NCBI GenBank assembly: GCA_902492545.1
Contig: CABULX010000005.1
Coordinates: 1 to 36,137 of the forward strand
Direction: 5' to 3'
Length of the DNA: 36,137 nucleotides
Source: an uncultured Collinsella sp.
Lineage (GTDB): Bacteria; Actinomycetota; Coriobacteriia; Coriobacteriales; Coriobacteriaceae
A program made the translations under genes and the position numbers. The notes under the pieces were generated by a model. That model ran no database searches. It saw only the letters and a list, made by a program, of their open reading frames with translations, and had not been told where the DNA came from. Shown here piece by piece: positions 24,192 to 33,449 of this stretch (the stretch's first letter is position 1; each line of letters opens with the position of its first letter).

Positions 24192-24653
24192 ATGAAAACC
24201 CTGAAAGTCAAGAAATCGTTCGAGCGCTTCGAGGTGGAGATCGGCGACGAGACCGTGACGTGCGCCATCGACTGCACGGACACCAACGTGAACGCCATCG
24301 CGGCCAAGTGCATCGCGGCGCGCGACAAGGCGCTCGCGCTCGATTCGATCAAGGCCAAGACCGCCAACCGCAAGAATCTCGACCAGCTGTCCGTCAAGAT
24401 GGCGAACGTCATCGGGCCGGTCATCAAGGACGCCATCGGCGAGGAGTCGTACGACGCCATCCTGACGGCTTGCGGCGACGGCGTGCGCCTGAAGCCCGAG
24501 CAATGCAACCTGGTCATGGTCCAGGTATTCGCCACCGTGTGCCAGGCAATCTTCGACCGCCTGAACGACGTGAAGCAGAGCAAGGCAGCGCACTACCTAC
24601 AGGACGTGGTGGCGGATGCGCAGAAGCCTGACGACGCAGAGCAAGGCCGTTAA
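24192..24653 (+). CDS. Tail assembly chaperone, first protein
   Basis: The 153-residue helical protein lies between major tail protein and tape measure, the fixed place of gpG-type chaperones that coat the tape measure protein. It begins MKTLKVKKSFERFEVEIGD and ends in a charged tail. It overlaps the next gene by 38 nt in the +1 frame. A -1 slip, the usual gpG/gpGT mechanism, would not enter that frame, so separate initiation is likelier. Confidence 0.7.
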   Translation: MKTLKVKKSFERFEVEIGDETVTCAIDCTDTNVNAIAAKCIAARDKALALDSIKAKTANRKNLDQLSVKMANVIGPVIKDAIGEESYDAILTACGDGVRLKPEQCNLVMVQVFATVCQAIFDRLNDVKQSKAAHYLQDVVADAQKPDDAEQGR

Positions 24654-25293
24654 CGGCCGCTTCTGCTCAACATACGAATACGAGGGCGAACAGTTCGACG
24701 TGTGCGACTCCGCGCGCAACGCCATGTTGGTGAACGAGCTGTTCGCCGACGCCGAGCTGACCGAGGAGGACAAGCAGCAGCTGCTGCCCGCCATGCTGTT
24801 CCCCGACCTCGCCGCCGCCGTGGAGAAGGCGGGGCGCGAGCACTTCTGGGACATGGTGGACTCCGTGCTTTGGGATGCCATGGGCGTCGACCTCTACGGC
24901 ACGCGCGGTGCCGCGGGAAGCGAGGAGCCGGTGTTCGACTGGGACGAGGACGCCGGGCGCATCCGCGCGTCTCTCCTGCAGGCATACGGCGTCAATTGGG
25001 ACGAGGTGGCCGGCTCGATGAGCTACGGCGCGTTCCTCGACCTCGTGGCCGGCCTGATGGAGTCCGGGGAGACCCCGCTGCAGCAGGCCATCTACTACCG
25101 GACGGCGAAATGCCCGAAGGAAACCAAGGACAACAGAGAATACGTCGAGGCCTTCCGCGCCAGGGCGCGCCATTTCGCGCTGCGCGGCGAGCGGCCCGAG
25201 GGAGACCGCATGGCGGCGGCCAACAACGCCATGGCGTCGGCTTTCGCGAGCGAGTTCGCCGCGGCCGGGCGGGCGGTGAGCGCCGATGAGTAG
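24616..25293 (+). CDS. Gp15-like tail assembly protein
   Basis: The 225-residue protein resembles the bacteriophage Gp15 family: an N-terminal VNGRFCSTYEYEGEQFDVCDSARNAML with ELTEEDKQQLLPAMLF, then VNWDEVAGSMSYGAFLDLVAGL and IYYRTAKCPKETKDNREYV. These proteins act as the second tail chaperone before the tape measure. ATG 24616 is inside the previous gene, with only a weak GGTGG site, so the exact start is uncertain. It overlaps the tape measure gene by 8 nt. Confidence 0.72.
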   Translation: MRRSLTTQSKAVNGRFCSTYEYEGEQFDVCDSARNAMLVNELFADAELTEEDKQQLLPAMLFPDLAAAVEKAGREHFWDMVDSVLWDAMGVDLYGTRGAAGSEEPVFDWDEDAGRIRASLLQAYGVNWDEVAGSMSYGAFLDLVAGLMESGETPLQQAIYYRTAKCPKETKDNREYVEAFRARARHFALRGERPEGDRMAAANNAMASAFASEFAAAGRAVSADE

Positions 25294-27700
25294 CGCATCC
25301 AACGCCGTCTCCGTGCTCGCGCGCCTCGACGACCAGGGCGTCGTGTCCGGGCTGAAGAAGATAAAGGTCTCCATGGAGGAGATCAAGGGCAAGGACGGAA
25401 AGCTCAACTGGGAGGGACTGAAGAGCGGCGGCGCCGCCACCAAGGCGCTCGGCGAGGGCATCGCCGACCTGGGCAGCTCCATGACGCTCGGGCTCACCGT
25501 GCCCATCGTGGCGGCGGGCGGCGCCGCCGTGTCCGTTGCCGCGAACTTCGACGACGCCATGAGCCAGGTGCAGGGAGCGCTCGGCGACGCGTCCGCCGAC
25601 ACGGAAGGCCTGCGCCAGCTCGCCCTGCAGCTCGGCTCGGACACCGTGTTCAGCGCCACCGAGGCCGCGCAGGCCATGGTGGAGCTTGCCAAGGGCGGCC
25701 TGACCGAGGCGGATATCAAGGGCGGCGCGCTCGCGGCGTCCATGGACCTCGCGGCGGCCGGCCAGCTCAACCTGGCCGATGCGGCCGAGACCACGGTGCA
25801 GATGATGGGCAGCTTCGGCCTGGGCGCCGCAGACGCCACGCGCATCGCCAACGCGCTCGCCGGCGCGGCGAACGCGTCCTCCGCCGACGTTTCGGACCTC
25901 ACGCAGGCCATGAGCCAGTGCAGCGCCCAGGCGTCGCTGGCCGGATGGAGCCTGGAGGACACGGCCGCCGCGCTCGCCCTGTTCGCCGACCACGGCGTGA
26001 AGGGCTCAGACGCCGGCACGTCGCTCAAGACGATGCTGCAGCGCCTGTCCGCGCCGACCGACCAGGCCGCCGATGCCATGGAGGCGTACGGCCTGGAGGT
26101 CCGCGACTCCAACGGCAAGATGAAGGACATAACCGGCATAGCCGACGAGCTGACCGGCAAGCTGGGCACGCTGAGCGACGCGGAGCGCGACGCCGCGCTG
26201 CAGACCATCTTCGGCTCCGACGCCTCGCGAGCCGCCGCCATCCTGATGCAGTCCGGCAGCGAGGGCCTGCAGAAGTACATAGCCGCGACCAACGACGCGA
26301 CCGCCGCGGAGACGATGGCCAACGCGCAGAAGGGCGAGCTGTCGTGGGCGCTGGAGAACATGGGCGGCGCCATCGAGTCGGCGTCCATCGCGTTCGGCTC
26401 GGCGCTCGCGCCGGCCATCACCGCCGTGGCGGGCGTCATAGGCAACGTCGCCGAGGCGTTCGCGTCCCTGCCGTCCGGCGCGCAGACGGCCATAGCCGTG
26501 GTGCTGGCGCTGGTCGCGGCGGTCGGCCCGCTGCTCGTGGTGTTCGGCTCCGTGGTGGCGATGCTGCCCGCGCTGTCCGAGGGCCTGCTCATGCTCGGCG
26601 GGGCCTTCGCCGTCCCGCTCGCCCCGGCGCTCGCCGTGGCGGCCGCGATCGCCGCCGTGGTGGCCGTCCTGGTGACGCTGTGGAACACGTCCGAGACGTT
26701 CCGCGCCACGGTGCTGGCCGCCGTCGACGCCATCAGCGCGAAGGTTCAGGAGATATGCGCGTTCCTGGCGCCTTACGTGCAGGCGTTCGTGGACCAGCTC
26801 GTGCTGACCGTGCAGACGGCGATGGACGTGCTGCTGCCCATCATAGAGGCGGCGCTGACCGTCATCATCTCCATCGTCGTGCCGGTGCTCACGTCGATCA
26901 TGGACACGGTCGCCAACGTGTTCGCGACGATCCTCGCGACCGTCACCAACGTGATGGCGGCGCTGTCGTCCATCATCCAGGGCGCCTGGCAGGTGATACA
27001 GGGCATCTTCCAGACGGTGCTGGGCCTCATCGTCGGCGTGGTCACCGGAGACTTCTCGATGATGAGCTCCGGCGTGAGCGGAATCCTGAACGGCATGTCG
27101 AGCATCATCAGCGGCATCCTGCAAGGCATCCTGTCCGTCTTCTCGGGCATCTGGAACTCGATCAAGTCGGTCGCGGTCGGCGCGTGCAACGCCGTGACGG
27201 GCGCGGTGTCGGGGGCGTTCAACGGAATCAGGTCGGTCATAGAGAACGCCATGAGCGGCGCCAAGAGCACCGTGTCCAACGCGCTCGACGCCATCAGCGG
27301 CTTCTTCGCGGGGCTGCACCTGGAGTTTCCGCACATCGCCCTCCCCCACTTCAGCCTGAGCGGCGAGTTCAGCCTGATGCCGCCGAGCGTGCCGAGCATC
27401 TCGGTGAGCTGGTACCGAACCGGCGCCATCGCCATGGGCGCGAGCGTCGTCGGCATCGGCGAGGCCGGCCCCGAGGCCGTCGTGCCGCTGTCCGGCCGTG
27501 AGATGGACCCGTACGCGGACGCGGTGGCCCGCCGCCTGGCGGCGCGAGGGGCGGATGCGGGGGCCGGCGGCACGGTCGTCTACAACATAGGCGACGTGAC
27601 GGTGAACATGGAGCAGCTGCGCGACCTCGCCACGCTGGAGGACTTCGTCAACCTCGTGCTGGCGGCGAAGCGCGCGAACCCGACGAGAACGAGAGGATAG
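25286..27700 (+). CDS. Tape measure protein (TP901 type)
   Basis: The 804-residue protein sets tail length and occupies the tube lumen. The TP901-type core is recognisable near residue 90: FDDAMSQVQGALGDASADTE followed by LALQLGSDTVFSATEAAQAM. Hydrophobic, membrane-like segments occur from about 365 to 620, and a C-terminal beta segment includes GIGEAGPEAVVPL. The length is small for a tape measure; at about 1.5 angstrom per residue a tail of roughly 120 nm would be expected. Confidence 0.93.
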   Translation: MSSASNAVSVLARLDDQGVVSGLKKIKVSMEEIKGKDGKLNWEGLKSGGAATKALGEGIADLGSSMTLGLTVPIVAAGGAAVSVAANFDDAMSQVQGALGDASADTEGLRQLALQLGSDTVFSATEAAQAMVELAKGGLTEADIKGGALAASMDLAAAGQLNLADAAETTVQMMGSFGLGAADATRIANALAGAANASSADVSDLTQAMSQCSAQASLAGWSLEDTAAALALFADHGVKGSDAGTSLKTMLQRLSAPTDQAADAMEAYGLEVRDSNGKMKDITGIADELTGKLGTLSDAERDAALQTIFGSDASRAAAILMQSGSEGLQKYIAATNDATAAETMANAQKGELSWALENMGGAIESASIAFGSALAPAITAVAGVIGNVAEAFASLPSGAQTAIAVVLALVAAVGPLLVVFGSVVAMLPALSEGLLMLGGAFAVPLAPALAVAAAIAAVVAVLVTLWNTSETFRATVLAAVDAISAKVQEICAFLAPYVQAFVDQLVLTVQTAMDVLLPIIEAALTVIISIVVPVLTSIMDTVANVFATILATVTNVMAALSSIIQGAWQVIQGIFQTVLGLIVGVVTGDFSMMSSGVSGILNGMSSIISGILQGILSVFSGIWNSIKSVAVGACNAVTGAVSGAFNGIRSVIENAMSGAKSTVSNALDAISGFFAGLHLEFPHIALPHFSLSGEFSLMPPSVPSISVSWYRTGAIAMGASVVGIGEAGPEAVVPLSGREMDPYADAVARRLAARGADAGAGGTVVYNIGDVTVNMEQLRDLATLEDFVNLVLAAKRANPTRTRG

Positions 27701-27706
27701 AGGAGC

Positions 27707-30127
27707 ATGGCCAAGGGATTTTGGGGAAATGCGAGCGGCCCCGGCGCGAAGATGTACGCCTACGTCGAGTTCCGAACCTCCGCGCAGGAGGAGGGCCGCG
27801 CATGGGTCCAGTACAAGCGGAGCTGCTACGTCGACAGCGGCAACTTCGGCGGCACCATCGTGGACACCTCGTGGAGCGGGCGCCTGCGGCTGTACGGCAC
27901 GGGATGGTACGGCGACAGCGGGTGGCAGGACTACGGCTGGGTCGGCTACGGCGGCAGCGCGCACGTGAGCGCGTCCGTGTGGTACCTGGGCTGGTCAAAC
28001 ACCCATTACAACAGCTCCGTGGACGCATGGTACAGCCCGGACGTGCCGACCTGGAAGCCCAACAACGTCATGAGCCAGGTAGCCGTCCTCCGAAGCGACG
28101 GAACGGTGCTCGTGACGTGGCGCAGCAACACGACCGACGCACGCCCATACGACGGCGTGTACGTCGACGTGTCCGTGGACGACGGCGAGTACGAGCTGGC
28201 CGAGGACTGCGGCGGAGACGTCACGGCGTACAAGTACCAGGCGGAGCCGAACCGCCTGTACAAGTTCCGAGTGCTGCCGCACAACAGCGCGGGGAACGCC
28301 CCCGCGCACCAGTACACGAACGCAGTGGCAACGACGCCGAACGCGCCGAAGTCCGCGAGCGTGGCGCGCGATTCCGACACGCAGAACACGCTGTCCATCG
28401 TGCCGGGAAGCCCATGCGCCGGTCTATACCTGGCGCACGACGTGCAGCGCCAGATGGACGGCGGCGCATGGTCTGACTTCGGCGCCATCGAAGCGGCGGG
28501 CAGCACGAAGGTGGACCGCTCGACGAGCGCGAACCATTCGTGGCGATACCGCGTGAGAAGCCGCAACGCCGCGGGCGCATCAGCGTGGGTTGAGACCGGC
28601 ACCGTCTACAACACCCCGTGCGCTCCGGGCAAGCCGAAGATGTCCCGCGTGTCCGACACCAAGGTGAAGGGCGCCTTCGAGAACGGGGCGAACACCGCAA
28701 CGGGCACCGAGATAGAGCGAAGCCCGGACTTGGAAACGTGGACGGCGGTCCGTACCACGCAGGGCAAGGCGACGGACTTCGAGGACGACCCCGGCGGCGG
28801 CACGTGGTACTACCGCGCTCGCAATGTATGCGGAGACCTCGCGAGCGCATGGGTCGAGTCGGACGGCATCGTGACCATCTGCGCGCCCGCGGCCCCCACG
28901 ATCACGTCGCCATCAAGCTCGCAGGTCATCCCGAAGACGCAGGCGAGCATAACGGTGGCGTGGCGCCACAACCCCATCGACGGCTCGGCGCAGACGGCCG
29001 CCCAGTGGCGATGGAGCACGGACGGCGGCGCGACGTGGCATGTGGCGGATGTGAACGGCGGCGCGTCCTCCGCCTCCTTGGACAACTCGTTCGCGGTCAA
29101 CGCCAAGCTGACCGTGCAGGCCCGCACCAAGGGCGCCCATGCGGACTTCGGCCCGTGGTCGGTCGCCGTATCGACGTACGTGCGGCAGGTGCCGACGGTG
29201 ACAATCGAGCAGCCCGCCGACAGCTTCGCCATCGAGAACACGCCCGTGCACGTGCTAGTTCGATACAGCGACCCGAGCGGCGAGCTGGCGGCCGGCACCC
29301 TGACCGTGCGCGACGCGGACGGCGCGGCCGTGTTCTCGCGAGACCTCATGGACGGCCTGGAGTTCGACGTTCGCAGCGGCGAGTGGCTGCCGCGCGACGG
29401 GGCCGCCTACACGCTTGAGGCGTCCGTGCGCTCAAGCTCCACGCTGCAGGCCAGAGCCTCGCGCGCGGTGTCGGTGTCGTACGTGCTGCCGTCGACGGCA
29501 GTCGCGGACGCCGTGCCGGACCCGTCCACGGGCTATGTCGCGGTAACGCTGCGCGAGGGCCGCACCGACGCCGCCGTGGCCATGAAGACGTGCAGCCTGT
29601 GGCGCAACGTCGGCGGCGTGCGCACGCTGCTCGCGGAGGACCTGCACGACGGCTCCACGGTGTTGGACCGATACGCCCCGCTGAACACGGACTACAGCTA
29701 CGAGACGGCCAGCTTCGCCGACTCCGGCGCCGTGAGCGAGGCCAGCTACCCCGGCCGCATCGGGTCGCCGCTGCTGTTCGTGTACTGGTCCGGCGGCATC
29801 GCCAGCGGCATGTACGCGCCTGGCGACGAGTTCAGCGTGGAGCCCAGCTTCTCGACGTACCAGATAGCCGGCAAGCGCTACCCGGTCGTCGTGGCGAGCG
29901 AGAACGTGGAGGAGCCGCACGACATGACCGTGAGGCTCAAGAGCAGGGAAGAGGCCATGCGTTTCTACGAGGCGGTGCGCAGCTGCGAGCCGATGGTGTT
30001 CAAGACGCTGTACGGCTTCGTGTTCCACGGCGTGGCCAAGGCGTCGTTCACGCCATCGCTGGGCAACGCGGAGCAAGCGTGGGACGTGTCCCTCAACGTG
30101 ACGAGGACGGACGGTGATGCCCTGTGA
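27707..30127 (+). CDS. Large tail-tip protein with FN3/Ig-like domains
   Basis: The 806-residue, beta-rich protein follows the tape measure. An N-terminal Trp/Tyr/Gly-rich domain (1-110) is followed by fibronectin III-like repeats from about 118 onward, each with a WRS/YRVRSRNAAG-like strand, and Ig-like segments up to about 640. The C-terminal 120 residues (YWSGGIASGMYAPGDEF ... VRLKSREEAMRFYEAV) resemble distal-tail-type folds. It probably forms the tail tip, with surface-binding extensions. Precise homology is not claimed. Confidence 0.75.
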   Translation: MAKGFWGNASGPGAKMYAYVEFRTSAQEEGRAWVQYKRSCYVDSGNFGGTIVDTSWSGRLRLYGTGWYGDSGWQDYGWVGYGGSAHVSASVWYLGWSNTHYNSSVDAWYSPDVPTWKPNNVMSQVAVLRSDGTVLVTWRSNTTDARPYDGVYVDVSVDDGEYELAEDCGGDVTAYKYQAEPNRLYKFRVLPHNSAGNAPAHQYTNAVATTPNAPKSASVARDSDTQNTLSIVPGSPCAGLYLAHDVQRQMDGGAWSDFGAIEAAGSTKVDRSTSANHSWRYRVRSRNAAGASAWVETGTVYNTPCAPGKPKMSRVSDTKVKGAFENGANTATGTEIERSPDLETWTAVRTTQGKATDFEDDPGGGTWYYRARNVCGDLASAWVESDGIVTICAPAAPTITSPSSSQVIPKTQASITVAWRHNPIDGSAQTAAQWRWSTDGGATWHVADVNGGASSASLDNSFAVNAKLTVQARTKGAHADFGPWSVAVSTYVRQVPTVTIEQPADSFAIENTPVHVLVRYSDPSGELAAGTLTVRDADGAAVFSRDLMDGLEFDVRSGEWLPRDGAAYTLEASVRSSSTLQARASRAVSVSYVLPSTAVADAVPDPSTGYVAVTLREGRTDAAVAMKTCSLWRNVGGVRTLLAEDLHDGSTVLDRYAPLNTDYSYETASFADSGAVSEASYPGRIGSPLLFVYWSGGIASGMYAPGDEFSVEPSFSTYQIAGKRYPVVVASENVEEPHDMTVRLKSREEAMRFYEAVRSCEPMVFKTLYGFVFHGVAKASFTPSLGNAEQAWDVSLNVTRTDGDAL

Positions 30128-31239
30128 GGTGGGACGGCAGCAGATACAAGGAGCGCTGGACGTTTAGGCGCGTGAAGTGGCCGAGCATGGAGGAGGCCGA
30201 GGACTACTGGCAGATCACCGGCGGCAAGTCGTCCGAGAGCATGTTCAAGGAGCTGAAAGTCACCGGCTCCATCGACTTCGAGGGCGCGGCGGTGCCCGAC
30301 GAGTCCGACGCCATCCGCGTGTACTACGGCTTCACGAACCAGTGGGGCGAGCGCTGGGAGGGGCCGGTGGCCACGGGCTTCCTGGAGGTCGGGGAGACGA
30401 GCCTGGAAGGCGCGCTCGTGAGCGGCAGCGCCGACCTGGCGGGCATGCTCACGGTGGCCACGAGCGGCCCTGGGTGCCCGCTCACGCTGCCCGCAGGCAC
30501 CAAGGCCGTCGAGACGGCGGCGGGGCACCTGCGGGCGCTCGGCCTGACCGTCGACGCCGCGCCGTCCTCGTACCGGCTGTCCGGCCCCCACACGTTCGAG
30601 CGCGACGAGAGCTGGCTGGGCATCGCCAACTGGCTGCTGTCGGCGGCGGGCTTCGGCAGCGCCACCACCGACGCGTGGGGCACCGTGCAGCTGCAGCCGT
30701 ACGTCGAGCCTACCGAGCGCGAGGCGACCTGGACGTTCCCGGACGACGGCACGGGCTTCTCGTTCCCCGCCATCAAGGCCAAGGACAACAGGGCGGACAC
30801 GCCCAACGTGGTGCGCCTGTGGTACGAGGACGACTCGGTGGGCCTGTTCGCCGAGGCGCGCAACGACGACCCGCGCAGCGAGGCGAGCACCACAGTCCGC
30901 CGCCGCGAGCGCCAGCTGGACGACGAGGTGACCGAGCTGTCCGGCGACACGCCCGAGAAGATGCTGGCGGCGCTCAAGGCGCTTGCGGAGAAGAAGCTGG
31001 CGGACAACTCCACGCGCATCGAGTATGTGACGGTGCCCGGGCTGTTCGTCCCGGCGCAGGTCGGCGAGTGCGGGCTGGTCGACTACGAGCGCTCAGGCAA
31101 GAGGTTCACGGGCGGCATCACCGCCAAGGAGGTGGACTTCGGCCCGGGCGGCGAGACGACCATCACCATGCGCCGCCTGCTGCGCCCGGACTTCAAGATC
31201 GAGACGAGCGGGAAGGTGGCATGGCATGTCGACAAATAG
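30124..31239 (+). CDS. Tail hub/baseplate protein
   Basis: The 371-residue protein starts at GTG 30124 in a GTGA overlap. Its length, beta-rich composition and central helical RRRERQLDDEVTELSGDTPEKMLAAL segment fit gp27/XkdQ-like hub proteins that connect the tail tube to the central spike. VPGLFVPAQVGECGLVDYE near the C-terminus resembles the hub domains that contact the spike. It overlaps the next gene by 14 nt. The assignment is by order and fold features. Confidence 0.68.
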   Translation: MRWDGSRYKERWTFRRVKWPSMEEAEDYWQITGGKSSESMFKELKVTGSIDFEGAAVPDESDAIRVYYGFTNQWGERWEGPVATGFLEVGETSLEGALVSGSADLAGMLTVATSGPGCPLTLPAGTKAVETAAGHLRALGLTVDAAPSSYRLSGPHTFERDESWLGIANWLLSAAGFGSATTDAWGTVQLQPYVEPTEREATWTFPDDGTGFSFPAIKAKDNRADTPNVVRLWYEDDSVGLFAEARNDDPRSEASTTVRRRERQLDDEVTELSGDTPEKMLAALKALAEKKLADNSTRIEYVTVPGLFVPAQVGECGLVDYERSGKRFTGGITAKEVDFGPGGETTITMRRLLRPDFKIETSGKVAWHVDK

Positions 31240-31474
31240 CGGCGAGCTGGCAGACGAGCTGGCGCGCGCCCTGTGGCCCGAAACCGGGCCGCGCGAGTAC
31301 CACACGAGGGCGCCCGTGCGCTCCGTGTCCGGCGGCACGGTCAACGTGCTGCTGCGAGGGGCCGACGAGCCCACGCCGTGCGCGAAGCTGTCCGGCGTCT
31401 CCGCGAAGGCCGGCGATATAGCGCTGGTGCTGATGCTGCCGAGCGGCGGCATCGTGCTGGGAACCATCGTATGA
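31226..31474 (+). CDS. Small OB-fold baseplate protein (spike-like)
   Basis: The 82-residue protein contains alternating beta-strands, and its C-terminus (AGDIALVLMLPSGGIVLGTIV) matches the OB-fold edge of gpV/gp5 spike N-termini. No needle domain is present, so it may plug or cap the hub rather than pierce. It overlaps the hub gene. Confidence 0.65.
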   Translation: MSTNSGELADELARALWPETGPREYHTRAPVRSVSGGTVNVLLRGADEPTPCAKLSGVSAKAGDIALVLMLPSGGIVLGTIV

Positions 31475-31487
31475 GAGAGGAGAAGAG

Positions 31488-32171
31488 ATGAGGGAGATCA
31501 TCGTGCTGGACCTTCAGAAGACCAGCACGCAGTTCATGCCCGTGGTCTGCCTGCGCGCCAGGCGCGGCGACTCGCGAAGCCTGGAGCGCACGTTCCAGCT
31601 GCTCGACGGCGGCGAGCCCGTGAACCTGGCCGCCTGCACCGTGTCGTTCATGGCGGAGAACGCAGGCGGCCGCCCCATTATGGAGGAGGTGACCGTCAAG
31701 GACCAATCGGGGCAGTTCACGTACCGCTTCCCCGACGCAGTTGCGGCCGTGCGCGGCTCCATCACCATGGCGTACTTCCGCGTGGTGGGGCAGGACTTCA
31801 CGGGCTCCACGAACAGCCTGCGCATCGAGGTGCTGGACAACGTGGACCTGACCGACGCCGTCACCGGCGCGTACGTGCCGATGCTGGACCGCATCATCGA
31901 GCAGTCCCAGGAGATGGCGGCCAACGCCGACGAGATCACGCGCCAGGCGACCGCCGCCATCAACTCCTGCACGGCCATCACGGAGAAGGCCACGGCGCAG
32001 GAGCAGGCGCGCGTCGAGGAGGAGGCGCGGCGCGTGGTGGCAGAAGCCGACCGCGCGAGCAACTACAGCCGGAAGATGGCCGAGTGGGAGAAGGCCGTGC
32101 TCGGCCTGACCAACGGCATCACCGTCAACGACAAGGGCCAGCTGTGCGTGGCCGTGAGAAAGAAGGCGTAA
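31488..32171 (+). CDS. BppU-like baseplate upper protein
   Basis: The 227-residue protein has a BppU N-terminal type domain (about 1-125: ERTFQLLDGGEPVNLAACTVSFMAENAGG, then QFTYRFPDAVAAVRG), which attaches receptor-binding proteins to the baseplate in lactococcal phages. A coiled coil follows (about 138-195) and a short C-terminal domain ending NGITVNDKGQLCVAV. The next gene is the DGR target, so this protein is the probable anchor for the diversified tip. GGAGAAGAG precedes the ATG. Confidence 0.8.
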   Translation: MREIIVLDLQKTSTQFMPVVCLRARRGDSRSLERTFQLLDGGEPVNLAACTVSFMAENAGGRPIMEEVTVKDQSGQFTYRFPDAVAAVRGSITMAYFRVVGQDFTGSTNSLRIEVLDNVDLTDAVTGAYVPMLDRIIEQSQEMAANADEITRQATAAINSCTAITEKATAQEQARVEEEARRVVAEADRASNYSRKMAEWEKAVLGLTNGITVNDKGQLCVAVRKKA

Positions 32172-32172
32172 C

Positions 32173-33390
32173 GTGGCAACAGAGAACACCATCGTGGAAT
32201 ACCCCATCATCACCGACGACACGGGCCGTGCCATCGCGGGCGCGCTGCAGGCGATGGCGCACGACAAGGTTGCGGCGCTGAAGACGAACTGGGACGGCCT
32301 GGCGCGCATGAGTCGCGACGGCCTGGCGCCCTACGTGCTCGGCATCGGCGACCAGATCACCTCCCAGTGGACCGACCCGGACGGCGGCACCGCCTACGAC
32401 GTGGCCAACGACGTGTGCCACTTCCCCGCCGAGCTGGAGCTGCAGGACGGCGAGAAGCTGCCCGGCACCATCCTGCAGTGGCACTACACCCTGCCCTTCG
32501 GCACGCAGTTCGACCAGAAGGAGGCCTTCTGGTACTGCGAGGCCGCGCTGGCCGCGGGCACCTACAACCTGACCATGGGCGCCTCGTGGGGCACCAACGT
32601 AGTCAAGGGCAAGACCTACCAGTTCACGCTCGCCAAGGACGTGCCGAAGGGCGGCGTGCTGGCCGGCATGGAGTACGCGCCGGACCGTGACCCGGGCACG
32701 TGGCAGGTCAAGTCCTACAAGACCGTGAGCGACGCCGACCCCATCGAGACGGTGGGCATGAGCGAGGGCGCGCAGGGTACGAGCCTGGGCACCATCGGCA
32801 CCAAGCCGGACGGCAACATGAACAGCATCTACCGCTGCTCCTACGGCTACAACCGCTGGAGCCAGTCCGCGCTGCGCCAGTACCTCAACGGTAAGGGCAC
32901 GAACTGGTGGAAGCCGCAGAACAAGTGGGACCGCCCGCCGGAGTACGTCGGCAAGCGCGGCTTCCTGGACGGCATCCCCGAGGCCGAGCTGGCCGTCATG
33001 CGCCGCGTGAAGGTCGTCACCGGCGTGCCCTACTGCGAGGAGGGCACCGACAGCGAGCCGGTGCTGGACACCACCTACGACCTCGTGTTCCTGCCGAGCA
33101 TGGAGGAGCACTTCCTGGCGCTCGGCGAGTCCGGCATGAAGGGCAAGGAGGGCGAGGCGTGGGAGTACTGGGCGCGCGTCGCGCAGTCCCCGACGCCGCT
33201 GGCGCTGTGGCAGACGTGGCCGCAGCTGATTACGTACGCCATCAACGGCAAGACCAGCCCGCAGTACGCCTGGACGCGTTCCGCTCATCGCAACGGCGGC
33301 CGCTACACGTTCATCGTGAACGCGTCGGGCCACGTCTACAGCAACAGCGCGCAGAGCGCGCTGCGCTGCGCTCCCGCCCGCGCCATCTAA
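32173..33390 (+). CDS. DGR-diversified receptor-binding tail protein
   Basis: The 405-residue protein starts at GTG 32173 just after the BppU-like gene. Its central part has the DUF6273 pattern (YGYNRWSQSALRQYLNG, residues about 228-244; LVFLPSMEEHF near 311), a scaffold of C-type-lectin-like variable proteins. The C-terminal 41 residues, 364-404, are the variable repeat. Compared with the template, residues 365, 372, 375, 377, 378, 384, 387, 389, 390, 392, 395, 402 and 404 are changed, 10 of them at template Asn codons. The unchanged framework includes Trp367, TFIV and ALRCAP. It probably binds the host surface at the tail tip. Function is inferred from DGR phages such as BPP-1. Confidence 0.93.
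   Translation: MATENTIVEYPIITDDTGRAIAGALQAMAHDKVAALKTNWDGLARMSRDGLAPYVLGIGDQITSQWTDPDGGTAYDVANDVCHFPAELELQDGEKLPGTILQWHYTLPFGTQFDQKEAFWYCEAALAAGTYNLTMGASWGTNVVKGKTYQFTLAKDVPKGGVLAGMEYAPDRDPGTWQVKSYKTVSDADPIETVGMSEGAQGTSLGTIGTKPDGNMNSIYRCSYGYNRWSQSALRQYLNGKGTNWWKPQNKWDRPPEYVGKRGFLDGIPEAELAVMRRVKVVTGVPYCEEGTDSEPVLDTTYDLVFLPSMEEHFLALGESGMKGKEGEAWEYWARVAQSPTPLALWQTWPQLITYAINGKTSPQYAWTRSAHRNGGRYTFIVNASGHVYSNSAQSALRCAPARAI
33262..33384 (+). repeat. DGR variable repeat (VR)
   Basis: The 123-bp segment matches TR at 33881-34003 without gaps. Sixteen differences are present, eight A-to-G, five A-to-C and three A-to-T, each at a TR adenine, with none at the other 88 positions. The final shared G/C/T-only block, 33358-33375, matches the expected initiation-of-mutagenic-homing (IMH) element. 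The three last differences fall after it and may be fixed IMH/IMH* differences. Confidence 0.97.
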
Positions 33391-33406
33391 CCATCCCAAG
33401 CCAATC

Positions 33407-33428
33407 GGGGCGGGCCACCGCCCGCCCC
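33407..33428. other. GC hairpin downstream of VR, probable DGR target-site element
   Basis: A perfect 9-bp inverted repeat GGGGCGGGC/GCCCGCCCC surrounds a 4-nt CACC loop, 22 bp after the end of VR. Well-studied DGRs need a short cruciform-forming hairpin with a four-base loop just after VR. No T-tract follows, so it is not a normal terminator, and it also lies before the Avd gene. Confidence 0.78.
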
Positions 33429-33449
33429 CTGTTCGAGAAGGAGGCCGCT

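Noticed and set aside
27707..32171. A second variable repeat in another tail gene
   Set aside because: No stretch resembling the non-adenine framework of TR was found in these genes by eye; a computed masked alignment would be needed to exclude a remote one.
33407..33428. The VR-downstream hairpin as a transcription terminator
   Set aside because: No T-tract follows, and stopping here would cut off Avd and RT expression; its position fits a DGR target element better.
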